Source: Patescibacteria group bacterium
GTDB taxonomy: Bacteria; Patescibacteriota; Patescibacteriia; UBA2591; JABMQE01
Length of the DNA stretch: 35,314 nucleotides
Direction of reading: 5' to 3'
NCBI GenBank assembly: GCA_018896645.1
Contig: JAHIMF010000079.1
Location: forward strand, 1-35,314
In this document: positions 30,127 through 35,314 of the stretch, piece after piece
Numbering within the stretch: position 1 is the stretch's first letter
Layout of the letters: every line of letters begins with the position of its first letter
Notes under the pieces: model-generated
Told to the model about the DNA's origin: nothing
What the model saw: only the letters and a program-made list of their open reading frames with translations
Database searches by the model: none
Program-made: the position numbers and the translations under genes

Positions 30127-32337
30127 ATGATTAAGAAGACAACGGCAAAAAAGCCTGGCCAAGCAAAGGGCAAGACAAGTGCCAGAACAAGGACCAGGAA
30201 AAGAGTTAACAAAAATGTTTCTTGTGATGTTTGTAAGGTAAAGCCGGTAAAAAGAAAAATCGCGAAGAAAGACAAGAGCGGCCAAATCATTAAAAAGTCA
30301 ATTGGCAAACTGACTGTTTTGTTTTTGATTATTAGCCTTAACTGGTCTGGGCTTGCGGCTATTGGCGAAACTCTGGCTTATTTTAATGATACTGAAACTT
30401 TTTTAGAAAGCACTTATTCGGCCGGCACTTTGGATTTTTCTTTGAATCAATTCAACGGCTTCTCTCCTGATGTTACTCCCAGTCAATCAGCGAGCAGTAC
30501 GATTGAGCTGGTAAATAATGGGAATTTAGCTTTTCAGTATGAAGCTTCCACCAGCACTATTTCTGGAGACTTAGATTTGTGCAAAGAACTTTATCTTGAG
30601 GTCTTTTTAGAATTAGAGCCAATTTACAACGGGAGCTTGTCTGGGTTTTCTCTGGCTACTTCTAGTCTGACAGTAGCGAGTTCAACTACTCAAAGTTTAG
30701 ATTTTATTGTTTCTTTGGTCAGCAGTACTTCTAGTCTGCAAGACAAAACCTGTAATTTTGATTTTGAATTTCGCGCTTGGCAAAAGGACCAGCCGAGTTA
30801 CGATCCAAAAGCCGGTTTTTCTGATGCGGAAATAATTAGCAATACAGTCACCAGCGGCAATTGGGAATACATTGTAATTAATAAAGTTTATTATGATGTG
30901 GATGATGCCCATGGTGATGACCCAGCCAATGAATGGGTTGAGCTTTATAATCCCACTGATTCTTCAGTTGATATTTCCGGTTGGAAAATTTTAGATAATC
31001 ATTCAGAAGACCTGATTCCCACGTCTACTAGTTCCATACCCGCTTTAGGCTATGCCATTATTACTGGGGCAAGCTCAACTTTTGATTATTGGGATATCCC
31101 GGACCAGGCAGTAAAAATAGTATTAGCTGATGGAAAAATTGGCAATGGGCTTGGCAATGATAATGATATGCTGATTTTATTAGATGATGCCGGCAATATT
31201 GTTGACCAAATGAATTGGGGTACTCCTATCAATGGCTGGCCCAATTATAATTCAAATCTTTGGGATCCCGGCGCTGCTAAAGTAGCTGAAGGTAATCTTT
31301 TAAGCAGAGAACCCAATGGCTATGATACTGACCAAGCTTCTGATTGGACAGAATTTAGCCTACCCAGTGTCACGGTTATTATTCCCAATGGCGGCGAGGT
31401 TTGGTATGTGGGGGCCACCTCTACTATAGATTGGCAAGCAACAAATAATAACGGCGATGACAATGATTTAAGCATTGATATTTATTATTCAGCTGACAGC
31501 GGCAATACTTGGGGAAATATAGCAACCAGCACGGAAAATGACGGGACTTATGATTGGCGCGTCTCGCTTTGCCTTGATGATGGCAGCGGCTCTTGCTATT
31601 GGGTGCCTTCGGCTAAGGCCCGAATAAAAATCGTGGCGACTGATTATACTAAGAATTTTATGCTCACGGCTTGGGACGAAAGTGACGAGGATTTTTGTCC
31701 GCCTATTCTTTATGATTCATTAACTGATGAAGAACTGGAGTTATTGGAAAAAATGGGATTACTGCCTGATGATTTTATAAATCAGGAGGCAACAGATAGC
31801 GATGAATTAATTCCGGAGACAAGCGAAGAATCTGAAGAAGATGGTGAAGAAATAGAGAAACAAAGAAATAAAGAAACTAAGGATGCGAATATCGCGAATA
31901 ATGGAGAAAGTGAGGTAGAAGAACCAGAGATGGCTGAAGAGGATGAGGATGAAGCTGAATTTGACGAGGAAGAAGATGATGACCTTGGCGGCGCGGTTGA
32001 AGAAAGTGATAATAAAGAAGTTGAAGCTAATGATGAGCCGGAATTAGAGCTTATTGAAAATAACCAGACTGATATTACCGAGGCTAATGCTTTGAGTACC
32101 GAAGATGTGATTAAGGGAGATGATGCAGAAGATAGTGATAATCAAATAGAAGAGGGTGATGAAATTGATGCTCAAGATGAGATTAAAACTGATGAATTAG
32201 ATGAGCCTGATGAGTCAGGCGAACTTGAGCAAGCTAAAGAACCAGAAAAGCCAGAGGAATTAGAAGGCTCCGAAGAACCAGAGCCAGTTGATGCGTCAAA
32301 AGATATTATCAATGAAAATGATGATGACATTGTTTGA
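30127..32337 (+). CDS. Lamin-tail-domain surface protein with SipW-type signal and acidic tail
   Basis: 736 aa. An unusually long basic N-region (1-60, with CxxC at Cys33/Cys36) precedes a membrane segment (61-79) and the SipW-type AYFNDTETFLESTYSAG. Then: a TasA-like strand domain (about 85-230), a lamin-tail domain (about 245-375, with INKVYYD, NEWVELYNPTDSSVDISGWKI), a Kre9/Ser-Thr-type Ig domain (about 412-508, PNGGEVWYVGATSTIDW), and a highly acidic low-complexity tail (about 520-736). No C-terminal anchor is seen. Its TGA stop is the first codon of repeat B. Last gene of the cassette; probably a surface or filament-attachment protein. Confidence 0.75.
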   Translation: MIKKTTAKKPGQAKGKTSARTRTRKRVNKNVSCDVCKVKPVKRKIAKKDKSGQIIKKSIGKLTVLFLIISLNWSGLAAIGETLAYFNDTETFLESTYSAGTLDFSLNQFNGFSPDVTPSQSASSTIELVNNGNLAFQYEASTSTISGDLDLCKELYLEVFLELEPIYNGSLSGFSLATSSLTVASSTTQSLDFIVSLVSSTSSLQDKTCNFDFEFRAWQKDQPSYDPKAGFSDAEIISNTVTSGNWEYIVINKVYYDVDDAHGDDPANEWVELYNPTDSSVDISGWKILDNHSEDLIPTSTSSIPALGYAIITGASSTFDYWDIPDQAVKIVLADGKIGNGLGNDNDMLILLDDAGNIVDQMNWGTPINGWPNYNSNLWDPGAAKVAEGNLLSREPNGYDTDQASDWTEFSLPSVTVIIPNGGEVWYVGATSTIDWQATNNNGDDNDLSIDIYYSADSGNTWGNIATSTENDGTYDWRVSLCLDDGSGSCYWVPSAKARIKIVATDYTKNFMLTAWDESDEDFCPPILYDSLTDEELELLEKMGLLPDDFINQEATDSDELIPETSEESEEDGEEIEKQRNKETKDANIANNGESEVEEPEMAEEDEDEAEFDEEEDDDLGGAVEESDNKEVEANDEPELELIENNQTDITEANALSTEDVIKGDDAEDSDNQIEEGDEIDAQDEIKTDELDEPDESGELEQAKEPEKPEELEGSEEPEPVDASKDIINENDDDIV

Positions 32338-32473
32338 CACCCCTCGTAACCCTCGGGGTGTCATTCCAGTTCCGGGTTTGATGGATTGACATCGCGACCC
32401 CAAGGAGCGATGTTAAGTCGTGTTACGTGTATCGTGTCTCGTGTATCGTGTTCCCAAGTTATCCACAACTTTT
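32335..32473 (+). repeat. Direct repeat B flanking the surface-protein cassette
   Basis: Matches repeat A (27037-27220) along its length except for one deletion of about 40 bases (the second ACATCGC hairpin). It starts exactly at the TGA of the lamin-tail gene with the 9-bp hairpin (32335-32343 with 32355-32363). It ends in CCCAAGTTATCCACA, where TTATCCACA (32459-32467) is a perfect DnaA-box match; A has TTATGCACA. Confidence 0.85.
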
Positions 32474-32486
32474 ACCCCTATCTATA

Positions 32487-32516
32487 TTGACAATATATTC
32501 GTTGGTTTGATAAAAT
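32487..32516 (+). promoter_or_regulatory. Promoter downstream of repeat B
   Basis: TTGACA (32487-32492), 18 bases, TAAAAT (32511-32516); start near 32523. As at repeat A, a promoter comes directly after the repeat. Confidence 0.6.
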
Positions 32517-32522
32517 ATAAAA

Positions 32523-32723
32523 ACATTTGAGAGATTGATCCCTTGATAAACTCGGGGTCTGCGAAAACAAAAACCTTTTTTATGGTTGTCTAATTAGTTC
32601 AGGAGGATTCAGGAGGAACTGAATTTTGCCCTATGCAAAAGCAAGCTTGTGTTATCCATACTTTCCGTGTGCGAAAAAAGGCTTTTTTAAATCCTTGCCT
32701 TTAATTATTGGCAGGGTTTTTTG
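32523..32723 (+). ncRNA. Candidate 200-nt structured RNA or attenuator leader
   Basis: From the promoter above to an intrinsic terminator (CCTTGCC 32693-32699 with GGCAGGG 32710-32716, then TTTTTTG). Contains a hairpin GATCCC/GGGGTC with loop TTGATAAACTC (about 32537-32561), a stem AGTTC/GAACT around two CAGGAGGA copies, and AAAAAAGGCTTTTTT. No ORF. The zinc-ribbon gene starts 26 bases after it, so it may be an attenuator or a stand-alone RNA. This explains the gene-free gap 32474-32748. Confidence 0.5.
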
Positions 32724-32748
32724 TTTAACTAATTAGCCATTTAGAGCC

Positions 32749-32982
32749 ATGTCAGATAATTTTTACATTTGGAGATGCGCTAAATGTTCCTGCCATTTGG
32801 CTAATATAGTGAAAATAGATGGCATGCTTAAGCAAGAAAAAAAATGTCCTAAATGCAAGTCTTTGAATACATTAACTTTGGCTAATAAAGAGATATCCAT
32901 CCAGTGTAAAATTTTTGACCCGAGTATAAATGGTTATGGCGATGAAGAAGCAGAGGGTTATTCCTATTCAGCGCCGGGATAA
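32749..32982 (+). CDS. Small zinc-ribbon protein
   Basis: 77 aa, cytoplasmic. Two Cys pairs, Cys10/Cys13 (WRCAKC) and Cys33/Cys36 (KKCPKC), spaced 20 apart, make a classic zinc ribbon; an extra Cys15 is present. The tail is acidic and Gly/Tyr-rich. Possible roles are nucleic-acid or protein binding; the family is not recognised. It lies just after a candidate attenuator and just before a large palindrome. No ribosome-binding site. Confidence 0.65.
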   Translation: MSDNFYIWRCAKCSCHLANIVKIDGMLKQEKKCPKCKSLNTLTLANKEISIQCKIFDPSINGYGDEEAEGYSYSAPG

Positions 32983-33000
32983 AGGTCGGCTGTCCCTCCT

Positions 33001-33210
33001 GTCATCCCGAGCGAAGCCCCATTTCTCTGTCATTCCGACCGAAGCGACCCGCAGGGAGCGAAGTGGAGGAATCCCGACGATATCCTGTGGACGCTGTTGT
33101 GTTCCCATGTCCACGGTACATCCACGGGATTCCTCCACTCCCTCGTCCTCACTGCGGTTCGTCCTCGGTCGGTCGGAATGACAGAGAAATGGGGCTTCGG
33201 TCGAGATGAC
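33001..33210. repeat. Large imperfect palindrome (210 bases)
   Basis: 33001-33042 is the inverse of 33169-33210 with two mismatches; a second pair of arms (GGAGGAATCCCG about 33065-33076 against CGGGATTCCTCC about 33125-33136) lies inside. The sequence is of the GTCATTCCGAGCGAAG-type family of palindromic elements scattered in many bacterial genomes. GC-richer than neighbours. No ORF of significance, although readable frames cross it. Confidence 0.85.
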
Positions 33211-33227
33211 AGAAAAGAAAGGGTCGG

Positions 33228-33255
33228 TTGAGATAACACTTTAAAATAATATAAT
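33228..33255 (+). promoter_or_regulatory. Promoter of a structured leader
   Basis: TTGAGA (33228-33233), 16 bases, TATAAT (33250-33255). The start near 33262 leads directly into the helix at 33284-33379. Confidence 0.55.
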
Positions 33256-33283
33256 AGGCATACACGTTTTATTTACAAAACAT

Positions 33284-33398
33284 AAACGCCTCTATAAAGA
33301 AGTAACTTTTCCTTCCTGTGTCTCCTTGGTCTAACAACTGGGGGGCCGGGTTTAAAGGTTATTTCTTGTAGGGGCGTTTTATAACTTTCAAAGGTCGA
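33284..33398 (+). ncRNA. Long-helix RNA element followed by AAAGGTCGA
   Basis: AAACGCCTCTA (33284-33294) pairs with TAGGGGCGTTT (33369-33379); after a 3x2 internal loop, 33298-33310 pairs with 33354-33366 (13 bp with G-U pairs). This gives 24 bp closing a 43-nt apical region with a GGGGGG run. AAAGGTCGA (33390-33398) and another hairpin (TTCTTCC/GGAAGAA, from 33399) follow. No ORF. It could be a riboswitch-like leader or a stable RNA. The 210 bases from here to the next gene hold only this and the motif at 33534. Confidence 0.5.
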
Positions 33399-33497
33399 TT
33401 CTTCCTGTTATCTAGAAATGGGAAGAAAAAAATATTAGTGATTAATCATTAGTAATTATCGAGCCATGTTGCGATTTTGTCCTTCTTTGGGAAAAAA

Positions 33498-33558
33498 ATC
33501 CTTCACCTTTCGATAAACTCAAGGTGTGGGGGTAAAGGTCGAGAATATTCTTATAAAG
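33498..33558 (+). promoter_or_regulatory. Leader motif (hairpin, AAAGGTCGA, hairpin) before the exported protein
   Basis: Hairpin 33498-33533 with CACCTT/AAGGTG and loop TCGATAAACTC, then AAAGGTCGA (33534-33542), then TTCTT/AAGAA (about 33548-33560). A -10-like TATAAT (33575-33580) comes next. Same layout as at 27548. Confidence 0.5.
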
Positions 33559-33608
33559 AAGGGGTACAAAAACGTATAATATTATATGGCTTGAAAAGGA
33601 AAAAATCT

Positions 33609-34832
33609 ATGAAGAAATTAATTGTTTTATCGTTAGTCTTGGTAATGTCAATGAGTTTGACATTATCTGCTACTACTGTATCTGCTACTGAACCCCCTTG
33701 TGATGGTGAAGTTTGTACTGAATTGACTAGGGGTGTTAGTGGCGGAACTGGCCCAATCATCAAAGCTAAATGGGAAATGCTTCGTCAGGGAAACTGGCAT
33801 GGTACTGGTACCATTCTTGATCCTTATCGCCTTGATGATTTTACTGCTGCTGGCGCTCAATTTACTCCACCAAATGTTTGGGGTGCTAATATGGATTACG
33901 CTGTGTGCGCTATTGTCACCGATCCAAATGGTGTGGCAGATATTGATGGCGTTTATGTGGATATTTATTATCCACAAGGTATTGCGTTCCATTATGCTTA
34001 TCCGGCCAATACAAGTTATAATGGAAAACCAATGGTTGCGGATGTAATAAATGGCAGCTCTCAAGATAAAGGCGTGCATGGCTGCGGAGAATTTATTGAA
34101 GAAAATGAATTATTGCCATTACCAAAAATGGATGGCTATAATTTATTCTGTGGTACAATTCGAAATGACAATAGTAATCTTCCAAAATTCTTCCCAATGG
34201 ACCCAGATACCACACTTTATAACTATGATGAAATCTGTGGCGCCACGGGTGAGTTAATGAAAGAGACGGCTAAGGTTTATTGCGATGACAAAGATTTAAC
34301 TTGGGAAGACCCGGCTGGTAATTATAGAGTTGAAGTTTTTGCTCAAGACAAAGCTGGTAATTTCAGCTACCTATCGCAAGATAAATCTGATATAGATTAT
34401 AATGAGTTTACCTATTTAGAAGCTCAAGGTTATGACATTGATTTTACTGCTATTGATTATGGTGAAGTAGCGCTTAATAGCCACAAGATTATTTCTGGTG
34501 ACTTAACTTGGGGTAATAATGTGCCATCAATCAGAAATACTGGTAATGTCCGACTGTATATATCTATAAACCAAGATGATATGGGCTTAGGCAAAGTAGG
34601 CACTACTTGGAATGTTAAGTATGATGCCAGAATAGGTAATGAACAACTTGATTGGAAATGGTATTGGCCAGAAGTCAATACTAAATTAGAAGACATTCTT
34701 GACTTGTCTGAAATTGAAGAAATGGATTTCTCTGTTTTGATTACCAAGTTCCCTTCAATTAGTGCTACATATACGGGCGTTATGGATTTAAGCGCTAGTA
34801 AAGCTGTCTTTAGAGGTTGTATACCTCAATAA
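33609..34832 (+). CDS. Exported protein with Ig-like domains, function unknown
   Basis: 407 aa from the ATG at 33609 (MKKLIVLSLVLVMSMSLTLS), a standard signal peptide with likely cleavage near VSA-TE (26/27). The open frame begins at 33477 but those 44 residues come from leader DNA. The mature protein has two beta-rich regions: DYAVCAIVTDPNGVADIDGV and GNYRVEVFAQDKAGNFSYL are typical of bacterial Ig-like folds. Several Cys may form disulfides. No anchor is seen. It sits in the surface-protein region, but its signal is not SipW-type. Family not recognised. Confidence 0.7.
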   Translation: MKKLIVLSLVLVMSMSLTLSATTVSATEPPCDGEVCTELTRGVSGGTGPIIKAKWEMLRQGNWHGTGTILDPYRLDDFTAAGAQFTPPNVWGANMDYAVCAIVTDPNGVADIDGVYVDIYYPQGIAFHYAYPANTSYNGKPMVADVINGSSQDKGVHGCGEFIEENELLPLPKMDGYNLFCGTIRNDNSNLPKFFPMDPDTTLYNYDEICGATGELMKETAKVYCDDKDLTWEDPAGNYRVEVFAQDKAGNFSYLSQDKSDIDYNEFTYLEAQGYDIDFTAIDYGEVALNSHKIISGDLTWGNNVPSIRNTGNVRLYISINQDDMGLGKVGTTWNVKYDARIGNEQLDWKWYWPEVNTKLEDILDLSEIEEMDFSVLITKFPSISATYTGVMDLSASKAVFRGCIPQ

Positions 34833-34934
34833 GATTAGAATCCTTTTGGGAGGTCGGTTTATTCGGCCTCCTAGAGGAGCTTGGGTCTGAATAATTTTCG
34901 GCCCCAGACTTCTCTAAAAATTAATTTTATCCTT

Positions 34935-35314
34935 ATGCAAAAAACACTTGTCTGCTTGCATGGCGGGAAACTTAGAAAAATTTTACTAGTTGTAAGTATT
35001 CTGGCTCTTGTCCTTGATATTGGTTTTCTGACCGCTCTTATTGGTACGCCAACAACCTTGGCCCAAGTGGCTCCTATCTGTCCCAATCCGGGTGATATTG
35101 TAATTAACGAAATCATGCAAAACCCTAACGCTGTCTTAAATGGTAATGGCGAGTGGTTTGAGGTTTATAACCCGACCGGAAGCGCGGTTGATTTGCAAGA
35201 TTGCGTTATTAGCGATAATAATGGCGACAGCCATGTGATTGACCCGGTAATCAATGTTGACACTTCAGTTGTGCCTGCTGGCGGATATTTGGTTTTGGGC
35301 CGGAACCCGGTTAC
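34935..35314 (+). CDS. Second lamin-tail-domain exported protein (cut by window edge)
   Basis: I translated from the ATG at 34935; 126 codons remain open to the window end. Residues about 14-43 form a signal or membrane segment (ILLVVSILALVLDIGFLTAL then TLAQ). A lamin-tail domain starts at about 53: DIVINEIMQNP, GEWFEVYNPTGSAVDLQDC, VISDNNGDSHVI and VVPAGGYLVLGRN. The same domain type occurs in the 30127 gene. The stretch before it carries a hairpin (GGAGGTC/GGCCTCC, about 34851-34873) and a weaker one up to 34915. Confidence 0.75.
   Translation, partial: MQKTLVCLHGGKLRKILLVVSILALVLDIGFLTALIGTPTTLAQVAPICPNPGDIVINEIMQNPNAVLNGNGEWFEVYNPTGSAVDLQDCVISDNNGDSHVIDPVINVDTSVVPAGGYLVLGRNPV

Noticed and set aside
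32930-33239. ORFs across the large palindrome on both strands
   Set aside because: Translations of repeat DNA rich in Arg, Ser and Pro, with no protein features.
33477-33608. N-terminal extension of the exported protein
   Set aside because: It would bury a clear signal peptide behind 44 residues encoded by the leader motif.
1-35314. CRISPR array, insertion sequence, prophage or UGA recoding
   Set aside because: No regularly spaced repeats with unique spacers, no transposase or integrase, no phage structural genes; TGA ends many genes normally.

Overview
The window looks like a chromosomal segment of a Candidate Phyla Radiation (Patescibacteria, most likely Parcubacteria-like) bacterium. This is inferred from gene content and style: a short SMC, an archease/RtcB pair, SipW/TasA-type surface proteins, lamin-tail proteins, ribosomal proteins with charged tails, few Shine-Dalgarno sites, and intergenic DNA full of short repeated words. 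TGA acts as a normal stop throughout, so the code is standard.

Layout. 1-4.1 kb: partial tyrS (minus), an unknown small gene, and a class A penicillin-binding protein. 4.1-9.6 kb: a candidate structured RNA, rpsP, smc, two tiny transcription units (a small RNA and a tRNA-like element) and dnaA, all genes on minus. 9.6-12.4 kb: a possible replication-origin region, then rpmF, nusB, rnc and rnhB. 12.4-17.7 kb: a methyltransferase, ftsK, a RodZ-like gene and recA. 17.9-20.4 kb (minus): a lipoprotein, efp, rpsR, ssb and rpsF. 20.5-24.3 kb: a Trm11-like methyltransferase, two overlapping HExxH metalloprotein genes, ychF and fxsA. 24.4-27.0 kb: archease, a Phd/PIN toxin-antitoxin pair and rtcB. 27.0-35.3 kb: a surface-protein region with two TasA-like proteins, a SipW-type signal peptidase, a lamin-tail protein with an acidic tail, a zinc ribbon protein, an exported protein and a second, cut-off lamin-tail protein.

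The first 27 kb is core replication, translation, division and recombination machinery, broken up by unusual intergenic DNA. Many genes are preceded by near-palindromic leaders built from short tandem words. One leader type is shared almost letter for letter by dnaA and the methyltransferase gene and in looser form by rpsR. The same kind of word DNA appears to have entered the reading frames of rtcB and rnhB.

The strongest candidates for something new are: (1) a toxin-antitoxin pair lodged between archease and rtcB, with its own promoter and a 4-base toxin/rtcB overlap; (2) a leader motif (hairpin, AAAGGTCGA, hairpin) repeated in the surface-protein region; (3) the SipW/TasA/lamin-tail cassette bracketed by long direct repeats; (4) structured RNAs at 4.06-4.27 kb and 33.28-33.38 kb; (5) a small RNA with 16 nt of perfect complementarity to a neighbouring tRNA-like element; (6) an SMC that appears to have no hinge. 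All functions are inferred from reading the sequence. No database search was run.
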